From JAJTGZ01 sp964403525 (GTDB lineage Bacteria; Planctomycetota; Phycisphaerae; Phycisphaerales; UBA1924), in the NCBI GenBank assembly GCA_964403525.1, contig CAYOGE010000012.1, forward strand, positions 22,852-86,851: a DNA stretch of 64,000 nucleotides. Direction: 5' to 3'. Numbering within the stretch: the first letter of the stretch is position 1; each line of letters starts with the position of its first letter. The position numbers were made by a program, and so were the translations under genes. Positions 29,237 through 38,771 of this stretch are shown here, piece after piece. Below the pieces are notes generated by a model. That model saw only the letters and a list, made by a program, of their open reading frames with translations, was not told the origin of the DNA and did no database searches.

Positions 29237-30397
29237 CTACCTGTCCTCCGGCGCGGGCGGTGACCACGGGTGGGGGATCGGCGCCGGCGCGGGGAGAATG
29301 ACGCCGCCCCAGATGTACTGAGGCTTCGCCGCCAGGGTGAGCACGCGGTTGAAGCAGTCGAAGTGGTTGTCGGCGATGGAGACCTGCAACTTCGGCCACG
29401 GAACGGTGACGGCGACGGTCCCGCTGTCGAAGCGGTCGGGCGGGGGCGTTCGTGTGCGCTGGCTGTCGGTGATGCGTGCGCGGAGGCGCTGGGTGGGTGT
29501 CGCGTCGTTGGTCGGCACGGTGACGGGCGACCACTGGTAGATGCCCTCGCCGCGGAACTTGCGGACCAGGCGCGGGTTGAGCTCGGGTGAGCGCGTGGGC
29601 GGCGTGACGGTGCGGATGTTCACCATCGCCCACTCGAGCGTGCCGTCGTCGCCCGGGCTCCCCATCGGTCCGCCGGTGAGGGGCACGAGGTCAAAGTCTC
29701 CGCCCATCGGCTGAGAGAACACAGCGCAGCGGCAGAGGTTGTAGCAGCCGAACAGGAAGTCGCTGTGGGGCTCGCTCAGCCTGTAGTGGGTGACCTGCTG
29801 CAGCGGCACGGGCGCAAGGGCGAGGCGCAGCGATGCGCGGGCCGGATCGGGCGCGTTGCCCGGTGGCACCGGAGAGGGCAGCACCTCGTAGAGCACGATG
29901 TCGATCGGCGCGCCGCCCACCTCCATCGCACGCGGCACAATGCCGCTGTCGAAGCGGCGGGTGGGCCCCTGCTCGCCCCACTTGACGTCGATGGCCATGC
30001 GGTGGCCGATCACCTGAAGCATGCCGACGCTGGAAGTGACCTGGTACGTCCCTTCGCCGGTGATGTAGATGTCTTCTGGCTGGTTGGTGAGTGAGACGAG
30101 CCAGTTGATGCCCTTGAGCGGGTACTGGCCGACGTGTCCGGCGGCAGCGCTTGGCGGGAGTGAGACCGTGCCGCGGAAGCGCGTCGAGTGCTCGAGCACG
30201 ATGCCGCGCGGGTCATCAAAGACGGTCTGCGCAGCGGTGCGCCAGATGTCCAGCGGAGCGGTCAAGCGGTCGGCGTTGCCCGGATCGGCTGCGCTGGCCG
30301 GGGCGGCGCTGAACAGCGTCGCCGCGACGACAGAGGCGAGCAGCGCCCTGAAGCATCGGCGGGTGCGCATTCCGGAGCGGGTAAGCGGTGTACGCAT
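29237..30397 (-). CDS. Secreted hypothetical protein
   Basis: 386 residues from ATG 30397, with GGAG upstream. The signal peptide ends at SAAPASAAD. The mature protein is beta-rich and contains three or more cysteines around LFGCYNLCRCAVFSQP, and proline-rich stretches near the end. I do not recognise a family. No anchor motif is seen at the C-terminus. It is divergent from the dockerin protein and lies in the carbohydrate locus. Confidence 0.7.
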   Translation of the reverse strand: MRTPLTRSGMRTRRCFRALLASVVAATLFSAAPASAADPGNADRLTAPLDIWRTAAQTVFDDPRGIVLEHSTRFRGTVSLPPSAAAGHVGQYPLKGINWLVSLTNQPEDIYITGEGTYQVTSSVGMLQVIGHRMAIDVKWGEQGPTRRFDSGIVPRAMEVGGAPIDIVLYEVLPSPVPPGNAPDPARASLRLALAPVPLQQVTHYRLSEPHSDFLFGCYNLCRCAVFSQPMGGDFDLVPLTGGPMGSPGDDGTLEWAMVNIRTVTPPTRSPELNPRLVRKFRGEGIYQWSPVTVPTNDATPTQRLRARITDSQRTRTPPPDRFDSGTVAVTVPWPKLQVSIADNHFDCFNRVLTLAAKPQYIWGGVILPAPAPIPHPWSPPAPEDR

Positions 30398-30691
30398 GGC
30401 GGACTCCTCAGAGAAGCGGGGTTGGCCACGAGCGCAATGACCAGCGTACCAAGAGGATGTTCGGGCAAGCATGAACAGTCACTCATTCTCCCCGCCGACC
30501 TCGGCAGCATGCTGGCGTCGATCGGGCCTGTGGCCGCAGGAACCGAGCGAATCGGCTCTGTGTTGCGTGAATTTGGTGTGCGATTTGCGGGAAATGTGGT
30601 ACATTCCGGTAAACCCCGAATCGAGGGGGGATGCTGCAAGGTTCCGCCCCCTTGGCGCAAGTCATGCAGAGACGATCGAAGGAGCCACCCC

Positions 30692-32404
30692 ATGAAGCAA
30701 TCGACCATCAACGTGCTCGCCCTGACGCTGCTCGCCGGCTCAAGCGGTGTGGTTCTGGCCCAGCCTTACGCCGTCACGGGGATCGGCAACCTTGCCGGAG
30801 GGCCGAGTATCGCCTGGGGGATCAGCAACGGCCCGGGTCAGCCGGTGGTGGGTGAGACCGACACGAACAACAGCCTCAACCACAGGGCCTGCACGTTCAC
30901 GTCCGGAATGGCGGCGGTGAACAACGGGTCCGGGCCGGGCGGGTTCTTTACGCCGAAGGTGGCCTACCGCATGAGCACCACGAACCTGATCCACTGCGGC
31001 AGCGGGCAGAGCGCCAGCCTCTCGACAAGGGCGTTCCGCACGTACGGAGGGTTCACGACTGAGCTCGGGACGCTCAATCCGTTCCTGCAGAACAGCGAAG
31101 CACGCGGCGTGAACAACAACGGCACCATCATCGGCACGTGCTACGCGAACAACTCGTACCCCGGCGCGGGCGGAAGCACGAGCTTCGCCTTCCAATGGGT
31201 GCCGACCAACCCCGGCACACCTTCGAGCGGCGCGGGGACCATGAGCCTGATTCCGCTGCACGCGGCGTACGACATCAACGACTCGAACCTTGCCGTCGGG
31301 TCTTACGGCGGCGTGGCGTACCAGGTAAACGTGATCACCTCGGCCTCGACGAGCATGGGGAGCCTGGGCGGCACGATGGCCGGGTCTGCGCTCGCCAACA
31401 ACAACGCAGGCGCGGCGGTTGGTTTCAGCTCGGCCGCGTCGTCGAGCAACTTCCGCCACGCGTTCCGCTGGACATCGGGCGGCGGGATGCAGGACATCCA
31501 CCCCGTCGTGCTCGGTGCCACCTCGGAGAGTTTCGCGCACGACATCAACTCGGCCGGCGTGGTGGTCGGCAAGTTCCACGGGACGGGCACGGGGAGCAAC
31601 GGGCACGCGTTCATCTACAACCCCGCCAGCGGCATGTGGCGCGACCTCAACACGTGGCTCCCCAGCGGCAGCGGCTGGGTGCTCGAATCGGCCGAGGGGA
31701 TCAGCGACGGTAACTGCGTGGTGGGGCGCGGCAAGCGCAACGGCCAGACCGAGGGGTTCAAGATGTGCGTGGTGCCGCCGATGGTGCCGCCACCCCCGTG
31801 CGGTGGCCTGCCGCTGGACCCGATCGCGATGGCCCACCATGCATCCTGCCCGGGCGGCACGGTCGTGTTCGACTTTGACCCGACACCGGTGGGCGGTGGC
31901 GGTGGGACACCGGTGACGGTCGAGTGGGCGTACAAGAAGCGACTCCCGTCCTCAACCGGCGGCGAGGTTGAGTACGTGCAGGTGGTTGACGGAGTCAACA
32001 TCGACCCCGACACCGGCGAACCGGCGTTCACGGCGACGATCGGAGGGCCGTTGAGCGCGACCTCGCTCGCGATGACGACGCTGGCCTCGCCGGCGCCGGG
32101 AGGTCAGGGTCTTGGCGGCGGGGGCTGGACGCTGCGGGCGCTTGTCCGTGGCCCGTGCGATACGCGTTACACGTACGCGGCGACGAACTTTGTCGCCGCG
32201 GCCGATTTGGGCAGTCAGGGCGGCGTGTCGGGTGGCGACGGCGTGCATGACAACAACGACTTTGTCGTCTTCATCGACAAGTTCTTCACGGCCGATGCGG
32301 GCGCGGATGTTGGCGTGCAGGGCGGTCAACTCGGCAGCGACGGCGCGTTCGACAACAACGACTTCGTCGTGTTCATCGACTTGTTCTTCCAGTCGTGCCC
32401 GTGA
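30692..32404 (+). CDS. Secreted protein with HAF repeats and double GC-type dockerin
   Basis: 570 residues from ATG 30692, with AAGGAG upstream. A signal peptide ends at VLAQP. HAF-type repeats follow: RAFRTYGGFTTELGTL, RHAFRWTSGGGMQDIHP, GHAFIYNPASGMWRDL. A beta-rich domain comes after. The C-terminus is two related calcium-loop segments, GGDGVHDNNDFVVFIDKFF and SDGAFDNNDFVVFIDLFF, the 'GC-type dockerin' layout of Phycisphaerae. In those organisms dockerin-like tails probably attach proteins to a surface partner. Its position in the sugar locus suggests, but does not prove, a link to extracellular glycans. Confidence 0.85.
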   Translation: MKQSTINVLALTLLAGSSGVVLAQPYAVTGIGNLAGGPSIAWGISNGPGQPVVGETDTNNSLNHRACTFTSGMAAVNNGSGPGGFFTPKVAYRMSTTNLIHCGSGQSASLSTRAFRTYGGFTTELGTLNPFLQNSEARGVNNNGTIIGTCYANNSYPGAGGSTSFAFQWVPTNPGTPSSGAGTMSLIPLHAAYDINDSNLAVGSYGGVAYQVNVITSASTSMGSLGGTMAGSALANNNAGAAVGFSSAASSSNFRHAFRWTSGGGMQDIHPVVLGATSESFAHDINSAGVVVGKFHGTGTGSNGHAFIYNPASGMWRDLNTWLPSGSGWVLESAEGISDGNCVVGRGKRNGQTEGFKMCVVPPMVPPPPCGGLPLDPIAMAHHASCPGGTVVFDFDPTPVGGGGGTPVTVEWAYKKRLPSSTGGEVEYVQVVDGVNIDPDTGEPAFTATIGGPLSATSLAMTTLASPAPGGQGLGGGGWTLRALVRGPCDTRYTYAATNFVAAADLGSQGGVSGGDGVHDNNDFVVFIDKFFTADAGADVGVQGGQLGSDGAFDNNDFVVFIDLFFQSCP

Positions 32405-32450
32405 GCGGGTCGGCAGGGCGTGGGCGTAGCAGCGCCTCGGTTGGCGGTGG

Positions 32451-33959
32451 TTATTGCGCGGCCAGGCTTGCGCCGTTGCTTGCGATCACCTTTGCGTACC
32501 AGTGCGCGGAGTCCTTGAGCGTCCGCTTCTGGGTTTGGAAGTCGACGTGGATGAGGCCGAAGCGGTCTTTGTAGCCGTTCTGCCATTCCATGTTGTCCAT
32601 CAGCGACCAGTGGAAGTAGCCGGCGACTTTGGCGCCTTCGCCCATCGCGCGGTTGAGCTGCAGCAGGTAGCGCCGGGTGTAGTCGATCCGTTGCGGGTCG
32701 TGGACGGCGCCGTCTGTTGCCACCCAGTCGGTGTTCGAGAGCCCGTTCTCGGTGATCGCGATGGGGAGTTTGTAACGGTCGTAGAGGAACTTCGCGCCGT
32801 AGTAGAGGGCCTCGGGCAGGATGAACCAGCCGATCGCCGTGCGGGGCCACCCGGCCGGGAAGTCGACCTTCTCGAACGGTGCGGACGGGCCGCAGGGGTT
32901 TGAGGGGTAGGGGGCACAGGCGCGGAAGAGCTCGGCGTCGTAGACGTTGATGCCGTAGAAGTCGAGGGGCTGCTTGATGGTCGCCATGTCGCCGTCGCGC
33001 GGGGAGCGGACCTCGGGCGGGGCGTCGTTGCCGTAGAGGGCAAGACCGTCGACGGGGTACGTACCGAAGACGACGGGGTCGGCGAACCACGCGTTGGTCC
33101 AGAAGTCCTTGTACAGCGTGGCGTTGGTGGCTGCACGGGCCGCGGCGATGTTCTCCGGCGACGGCTCGCTCAGCATGCGCCCGTCGGGCGCTGGAGTGGA
33201 GAGTGGGGCTGACCAGGGGACCTTGACGCGGCCAATCGGCGCCCAGCCGATCTGCGGGGCCTTCTTGGCGCTTGAGCGGATGATCTGGGCGGCGCGCCCG
33301 TGGGCGAGCAGGCAGTTGTGCGCGGCGAGCAGGCGCTGGCTGTGGGGCCAGCGTGCGTTGGTGGTCTGCGTGCCCTCGTGCTCGCTTGGCCCGAGGAAGA
33401 TCTGCGGCTCGTTGATCGTGATCCAGTGGGTGAGCCGGTCGGAGAGGCGGTCGACCACTGCGCGCGTGTAGTCGGCGAACCAGTGCTGGATGTCGCGGTT
33501 GAGCCAGCCGCCGCGGTGCGCGGCCCAGAGTGGGAGGTCCCAGTGGAAGAGCGTTGCCCACGGGTTGACGTTTGACTCCAGCAGCGCGTCGACGAGGCGC
33601 GAGTAGAAGTCGAGCCCCTTGGGGTTGATGGTGGTGGGGTCAGATGGCATCACGCGCGGCCACGAGATGCTGAAGCGGTAGGCGCGGAGCCCGATCTGTT
33701 TCATCAGGCCGACGTCGTCGTGGAAGCGGTGGTAGTGGTCCGCCGCGGTGTCGCCCGTCTGGCCCATGTAGACGTTTCCGGGCGTGTAGACCTGGCCGGG
33801 GATGTTGCCGGTGCTGCCCGCGGGGACGCGCTGATGGCAGAAGGCATCCCAGACGGATGGGCCCTTTCCATCGGCGTCCCACGCGCCCTCGATCTGGTAA
33901 GCGCTGGTGGCTGCGCCCCAGGTGAAGCCGGGTGGGAAGGATGAGGTCGGTGTGTTCAT
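32451..33959 (-). CDS. GH1 beta-glucosidase
   Basis: 502 residues, no signal peptide, so cytoplasmic. Family 1 landmarks are FPPGFTWGAATSAYQIEGAW at the start, the acid/base glutamate in WITINEPQIF, and the nucleophile in PIAITENGLS. HWSLMDNMEWQNGYKDRFGLIHVDF provides the aglycone and sugar-binding tryptophans. It is the last gene of a minus-strand unit with the ATPase (95 bp before) and the large glycosidase, which fits import of short glucans and hydrolysis to glucose. Confidence 0.94.
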   Translation of the reverse strand: MNTPTSSFPPGFTWGAATSAYQIEGAWDADGKGPSVWDAFCHQRVPAGSTGNIPGQVYTPGNVYMGQTGDTAADHYHRFHDDVGLMKQIGLRAYRFSISWPRVMPSDPTTINPKGLDFYSRLVDALLESNVNPWATLFHWDLPLWAAHRGGWLNRDIQHWFADYTRAVVDRLSDRLTHWITINEPQIFLGPSEHEGTQTTNARWPHSQRLLAAHNCLLAHGRAAQIIRSSAKKAPQIGWAPIGRVKVPWSAPLSTPAPDGRMLSEPSPENIAAARAATNATLYKDFWTNAWFADPVVFGTYPVDGLALYGNDAPPEVRSPRDGDMATIKQPLDFYGINVYDAELFRACAPYPSNPCGPSAPFEKVDFPAGWPRTAIGWFILPEALYYGAKFLYDRYKLPIAITENGLSNTDWVATDGAVHDPQRIDYTRRYLLQLNRAMGEGAKVAGYFHWSLMDNMEWQNGYKDRFGLIHVDFQTQKRTLKDSAHWYAKVIASNGASLAAQ

Positions 33960-34054
33960 GAATAGCGCACTCGAAGAGCTCGAAGAGGATTCGGAAAGCG
34001 GAGTCGCGAAGCAGCGCGGAACGGGCGGAGCAAGAGCGGGCGAAGAGCGCGAGA

Positions 34055-35158
34055 TCAGAGCGCGAGGTTGCTGCCGAACTCGCCCGGCTCAAACGGTGTG
34101 AGGTGGCCCGGGCTCGCGTGCAGCGTGACGGTTGAGCCCGGCGTGAGTGGTGACTCGGTCAGGGGGAGCCGCGCGGTGAGAACCGTGCCGGCGGGGGTGA
34201 TCGCCTGGACGTCGCACTGCTCACCGAGCGGTTCGACCGCGCGTACGGTCGCGGCGATCGCAGCGCCGCCCGCGTGTGGTGTCAGCGAGAAGTGGGTGGG
34301 GCGTATGCCGATGACGAGCGGGGCGCCGTTGGGCGGCAGCGACGGGCGAGCGGTGAGTGGGACCGATTGGCCGCTCGTCCCGGCCTCGGTGAACGTCGGG
34401 GACGGACCGTTTGCGGAGAGCGTGCCGCTGAGGAAGTTCATCGGCGGCGTGCCGACGAACGCGGCGACGAAGCGGTTGGCGGGCCTGCGGTAGACCTCCA
34501 GCGGCGGCGCGGCCTGCTGGATGCGTCCTTTGGCCATGACGACGATGCGGTCGCCCAGGGTCATGGCCTCTTCCTGATCGTGGGTCACGTAGATGCTTGT
34601 TGTCTTGAGGCGCTGGTGCATCGCCTTGAGCTCGGCCCGGGTGGTTACGCGCAGGCGCGCGTCGAGGTTGCTGAGGGGCTCGTCGAAGAGGAAGGCCTTG
34701 GGCTGGCGGACGATGGCGCGGCCGAGGGCTACGCGCTGGCGCTGGCCGCCGGAGAGTTGGCCCGGCTTGCGGTCGAGCAGCTGATCGACCTCGAGGAACT
34801 TCGCCGTCTCGCGCACCTTGCGGTCGATCTCCGCCTTTGCAACGCCCTTGAGCTTCAGGGCCATCGCCATGTTGGCGTAGACGGTCATGTGGGGGTAGAG
34901 GGCGTAGTTCTGAAAGACCATCGCGATGTCGCGCTGAGCGGGCGGGACGGTGTTGACGACGCGGTCACCGATGGTGATGGTGCCGGTGAAGTCTTCCTCA
35001 AGGCCGGCGATGAGTCGGAGCGTGGTGCTCTTGCCGCACCCGCTGGGACCGACGAAGACGACGAACTCGCCGGGGGCGATGTCGAGGGTGAAGCCGTCAA
35101 CGGCCTTGAAGCCGTTGGGGTAGACCTTTGAGATGTCGCTGAGTGTTACGCGGGCCAT
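34055..35158 (-). CDS. Sugar ABC transporter ATP-binding protein (MsmX/UgpC/MalK type)
   Basis: 367 residues. It starts MARVTLSDISKVYPNGFKAV. Walker A is GPSGCGKSTTLRLIAGLE, signature LSGGQRQRVALGRAI, Walker B FLFDEPLSNLDARLR, and then THDQEEAMTLGDRIVVM. A C-terminal OB-fold regulatory domain (VIGIRPTHFSLTPH) marks the carbohydrate-import family. No permease or binding protein is in the window, so it may energise several importers, as MsmX does. Confidence 0.92.
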   Translation of the reverse strand: MARVTLSDISKVYPNGFKAVDGFTLDIAPGEFVVFVGPSGCGKSTTLRLIAGLEEDFTGTITIGDRVVNTVPPAQRDIAMVFQNYALYPHMTVYANMAMALKLKGVAKAEIDRKVRETAKFLEVDQLLDRKPGQLSGGQRQRVALGRAIVRQPKAFLFDEPLSNLDARLRVTTRAELKAMHQRLKTTSIYVTHDQEEAMTLGDRIVVMAKGRIQQAAPPLEVYRRPANRFVAAFVGTPPMNFLSGTLSANGPSPTFTEAGTSGQSVPLTARPSLPPNGAPLVIGIRPTHFSLTPHAGGAAIAATVRAVEPLGEQCDVQAITPAGTVLTARLPLTESPLTPGSTVTLHASPGHLTPFEPGEFGSNLAL

Positions 35159-35166
35159 GAGGAGTT

Positions 35167-35250
35167 TTCACCACAGAGACACAGAGGCACAGAGAAAGGC
35201 GGGAAGAGGCGGGAACACAGAGGGCGCGGAGGAAGGGAAGGGCACAGAGT
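35167..35250. repeat. Interspersed repeat of the 'CCACAGAGACACAGAGG' type
   Basis: TTCACCACAGAGACACAGAG and further CACAGAG words fill the gap between the ATPase and the large glycosidase. I recall this element from many unrelated genomes, where it reads as HRDTEAQR in spurious translations. It is likely not coding. Confidence 0.6.
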
Positions 35251-35352
35251 GGGGAGGGGATGAAGGAAGGGCAGGAAGATCGGGCGGGGACCAAGAAGGT
35301 GAAGAGGGAAGGGAATGGGGATCGGGGTAAGGTTGGAGTCTACTCGGTGGCG

Positions 35353-38300
35353 TTAGCGGAATCGGATGGTCATCCCAGTGGTGATGCCGTTGGTGCCGGC
35401 TGTGAGGTTGTCCTGTGAACCGCCACCTTCGAGAACTTCACATTCCTTCGGCGGCCAGGCTACTGGCGGGGCGAAGCGGACGCGGTAGGGCATCCGGTCA
35501 AGCCCGCCGTAGTGCAGCTCGTACCAGCCGTCCTTCTTTTTCAGCGAGGCGTGAAGCGCGCCGTACGGCGTGCGCAGGCCGTCGAACGAGACACCCTCAG
35601 GGGCCTCGACCCACTCAGCCGGTACACCCGCGAAGAGAACAAGGTTGGAGAGGGCCGGAGCAGGTGAAGGCTCCTCGTAAACGAACATCGTGCGGATTGA
35701 GCGGAGGAAGTCGCTGGCGACCCAGGTGTGTGGCATGTCGCCGATCCACTTGCCGGCGCCGCGGTCGTGGTGGACAATCTCGGCCCAGTGGAGCCAGCCG
35801 CCGGCCGACGTGTCGCCGGGGCTTCGTGGCGGGTTCTGGTCGTGCATGAACCACTTCAACGCTTCCCAAGCGCGGTCGCGGTGGCCGAGCATGTTGAGCG
35901 TGCCGACGATGCGCCACTCGTAGGGGGTGTAGTCGATGTAGGGCTGTTTCCCATCGCGCCGCGCGACGAAGAACTCCCACCATTTGTCGAAGGTGGCGCT
36001 GTACCACTCCCGTGGCAGGTCGTTGAGCGCTCCGCACGGGTTGATCGCGATGGTTGTGCTTGTGGCGTCGAAATCACCGAGCTCGGGGCAGCCGGGGATG
36101 TAGGCGATGCCATGGGCGACCTGCGCCAGCGCGATGGAGCGCTTGATGCACACGGCAAGGTCGGTCGCCGCATGTTCCCAGCGCGAGGCCTCGTCGGGTT
36201 TGTTCAAGGCGCGAGCGATCTCCGCGGCGTCGCGCAGCCCTTTGAGGGTGAAGAAGTCGTCCCAGTACGAGTGCATCGGCTTGGAGGAGTATCCCTCGTG
36301 GCTGATCGACTCGGGCATGAGTCCGTAGAGGGCTTTCAGGGGCACGGGCGGTTTGCCCGGTTCGGCGCGGACGGCATTACCTGTGTATTCGGCGGTTTTG
36401 CGCTCGGCGCGCTCGGCCTCGATATGCGCGACGGCCTTCTCGACGGCTGCGAAGTGCTTGAGCAGGAAGGCGTCGTCGCGGGTGTAGCGGTGGTACTCGG
36501 CGAGGGCGTAGATGAACTGGCCGTGCGAGTCGTTCTCGGTCACCGGGTCGGCGCCGCGCCTGTCGACGACGCAGGGGATCGCGCCGCTGGGGAACTGAAA
36601 GCCCGCGTACCAGTCGATGAACTGCTTGACTTCATCGGTCAGACCGAACTCCAGCAGCGCGGCGGAGGTGAGGGCACCGTCGCGGATCCACGAGCGCTCG
36701 TACGACCGGGAGCCGGGCTGGAAGCCGGGGCCGTCGCGGTTGATGAGGATGTAGGCGAGGCTGGCGCGGATGGAGGCTTGCAACTGCTCGTTGCCGGGTG
36801 GCAAGGCAATCTTGTAGCCGTCGAACATCGACCAGCGTGGCCGCTCGCTGGCCCGAACCTCGTCGAAGAGCGAGGGAGTGGTCGGTGAAGCCCGGTCGTC
36901 CGTTTGTGCGTTGGGCGACTTGCGTTCGGGCTCGTGCTGGATGCGGACGAGCCATGACCTGGACGCGCCGGTGTCGAGCGCGAACGGATAGAACGCGGCA
37001 GCGCTGGCCGCGTTGTGGGGATCGACGACGGAGTCGCGGGTGGCTGGGAGGTGAGGCGTGAGGAAGAGCTGTGAGGCTGCCTCGCCCTGGTCAAAGCCGA
37101 GGGCGGTGAACCCGGCGCAGCCTTCGGGGAGGATGATGCAGCGGTCACCGTTGATCACGGTGAAGCGTTGGACCTGTTCGATGCTCCGCACCTTTGCGAG
37201 ACCGCCGGGAGCGTTGAGGAATTGCCACGGCGGGTTGACCTGGAAGGGGCGGATGCAGAGGGCGAGCCGACCGCTTGCTGGGCCCTTCGTGCACGCCAGC
37301 GTGTAGCGCACGAACGTCTCGGCGTCGGTGCTGAAAGCGCTGGTTGTGAGCGTGAAGCCGCCGGCGTGACGCTCGACGGTCGCGGTGGGGGCACCGTCAA
37401 AGTTCATCCGCTGCGCAGCCGCATTCCAGCGCACCGCGGGTTGGCCGTCTGGGAGCAGCAGCGCGCTGAGCATCGGGCCGGAGCGGAAGAGCTCGACGTC
37501 TCCCTCCTCGTTGATCAGTGTTTCGTCGGTGCCCGCGGGCGAGCCGAGCACCGTCCACGTTGACTGGCGGCCGGTGAAGTAGCGGGGCATCGCCTCGGCG
37601 GGGAGGTCAGCGGCGATCAGGTGCATGATGCCGAGGTTGTCGGCCGCGGCGCCTGGATTGGTGAGGAAGCGGATGTCCGCCACGCCGGTGGGTTCTGCGC
37701 CGCTCTTTGCGATGGATATTCGGAGCATGCGGGCGGTGGTGTCGGGGATGTCGGCGTAGCTGCGGGCAACCGGCGCGGTGCCGGGATTGGCGGCCCAGAT
37801 CGGCAGCCACTTCGCGCCGTCGTCGGACGACTCAACGGTGAACCCCTGCACGGGCGTGGCCCAGTCGATCCGAAGAGCATCGAGGTCACGCGGCTGCCCG
37901 AAGTCGATGGTCAACTGCGGGGGAGCGTTGTCGTCGTCGATCCATGAGGTCGCTGCATCGGCGTCGATCGCCAGCGCGGCCGGGTGATCGGGTGCGGAGG
38001 AGGTGGCCGTTGCCTGCGGCGTGCCGGTGTAGGGCGCGGGCGCCGGCAGCGCCCGGAACTGCAGGTCGGTGAGGTTGATCGTTCCCTGTCCTCCCGACGA
38101 TGACGCGACGACAACTTCGATCGCGCCGAGCCGCTTGATCTTCGCACCGTTGAGCGGCCCCCACGCGAACTGGAAGTGCTTCGCCTTGTTGTTGAGGCGG
38201 GTCGGCGACTCGGGCCACTCGAAGTTTCGGCGGTTGATCCACCAGACCGAGTCGCCGAGCTTGCTCCCGTTGCCGTCGGGCGCGTCGAGGAGCTTGACCT

Positions 38301-38628
38301 CGAGGTTGTTGCTGGGGCCAGTGCCGGTGAGTGTGAAGGAGAACTCGAAGTTCTCAGGCAGCTCGATCCCGCCGGGCGGGAACTCGTGGCGGGCAACGAT
38401 GAAGCCCGAGCCGCCGGTGAAGTTGTATGCGAGGCTGAGCCCGGCCTCGCCGTGTTTGCCGCTGGCGGGGCCCAGGGTGGCTTTGACCGCCTCGTGCGAG
38501 GGGTGAAGGGTCCACGCGTTGAACGATGAAAGGTCCTGCTGGGCGCGGGCGCTGAGCGTGGCGAGCAGGAGCGTGCACGCGGCGATCAACCAGCGGCGGG
38601 GGAGCATGAAGGGTGCGGCATTGATCAC
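35353..38628 (-). CDS. Secreted discoidin/six-hairpin glycosidase
   Basis: 1091 residues from GTG 38628, preceded by AGGAG. A signal peptide ends near SARAQQ. A jelly-roll domain follows (about 30-190), then an F5/8 type C (discoidin) domain (HPAALAIDADAATSWIDDDN...LDALRIDWATP), a beta-sandwich region and a C-terminal alpha/alpha toroid. In the latter RSYERSWIRDGALTSAALLEFG matches the amylo-alpha-1,6-glucosidase/GH15-like signature with its catalytic acid region, and PYEWRIVGTLNMLG follows. The exact family number cannot be set by eye. It heads the operon that includes the ATPase and GH1 and is preceded by a LacI-type operator. Confidence 0.75.
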   Translation of the reverse strand: MINAAPFMLPRRWLIAACTLLLATLSARAQQDLSSFNAWTLHPSHEAVKATLGPASGKHGEAGLSLAYNFTGGSGFIVARHEFPPGGIELPENFEFSFTLTGTGPSNNLEVKLLDAPDGNGSKLGDSVWWINRRNFEWPESPTRLNNKAKHFQFAWGPLNGAKIKRLGAIEVVVASSSGGQGTINLTDLQFRALPAPAPYTGTPQATATSSAPDHPAALAIDADAATSWIDDDNAPPQLTIDFGQPRDLDALRIDWATPVQGFTVESSDDGAKWLPIWAANPGTAPVARSYADIPDTTARMLRISIAKSGAEPTGVADIRFLTNPGAAADNLGIMHLIAADLPAEAMPRYFTGRQSTWTVLGSPAGTDETLINEEGDVELFRSGPMLSALLLPDGQPAVRWNAAAQRMNFDGAPTATVERHAGGFTLTTSAFSTDAETFVRYTLACTKGPASGRLALCIRPFQVNPPWQFLNAPGGLAKVRSIEQVQRFTVINGDRCIILPEGCAGFTALGFDQGEAASQLFLTPHLPATRDSVVDPHNAASAAAFYPFALDTGASRSWLVRIQHEPERKSPNAQTDDRASPTTPSLFDEVRASERPRWSMFDGYKIALPPGNEQLQASIRASLAYILINRDGPGFQPGSRSYERSWIRDGALTSAALLEFGLTDEVKQFIDWYAGFQFPSGAIPCVVDRRGADPVTENDSHGQFIYALAEYHRYTRDDAFLLKHFAAVEKAVAHIEAERAERKTAEYTGNAVRAEPGKPPVPLKALYGLMPESISHEGYSSKPMHSYWDDFFTLKGLRDAAEIARALNKPDEASRWEHAATDLAVCIKRSIALAQVAHGIAYIPGCPELGDFDATSTTIAINPCGALNDLPREWYSATFDKWWEFFVARRDGKQPYIDYTPYEWRIVGTLNMLGHRDRAWEALKWFMHDQNPPRSPGDTSAGGWLHWAEIVHHDRGAGKWIGDMPHTWVASDFLRSIRTMFVYEEPSPAPALSNLVLFAGVPAEWVEAPEGVSFDGLRTPYGALHASLKKKDGWYELHYGGLDRMPYRVRFAPPVAWPPKECEVLEGGGSQDNLTAGTNGITTGMTIRFR

Positions 38629-38639
38629 GCGGCGGCTCC

Positions 38640-38682
38640 TGCAAACGATTACATGCTAGCATCTGAGCGGGTTTTCAGCCAA
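38640..38682 (-). promoter_or_regulatory. Promoter with LacI-type operator before the large glycosidase gene
   Basis: On the minus strand TTGGCT (38677-38682) and TAGCAT (38653-38658) are 18 bp apart. TGTAATCGTTTGCA (38640-38653) overlaps the -10 end and the predicted start site and fits TGNAANCGNTTNCA, the CG-centred consensus of LacI/CcpA-type repressors, at every fixed position. The local LacI protein (28036-29127) is the obvious candidate. Confidence 0.7.
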
Positions 38683-38771
38683 GCGCGGCAGAGGCTTGCC
38701 GCTGTGGTTCCGGGGCGTGCCCGGTGTTGCTACGCTGCCACGGTCGGGGGCACTTCTGGAGCACTTGCTGC

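Noticed and set aside
35159..35352. A short coding sequence reading HRDTEAQRK
   Set aside because: I recognise the string as a spurious translation of a common intergenic repeat.
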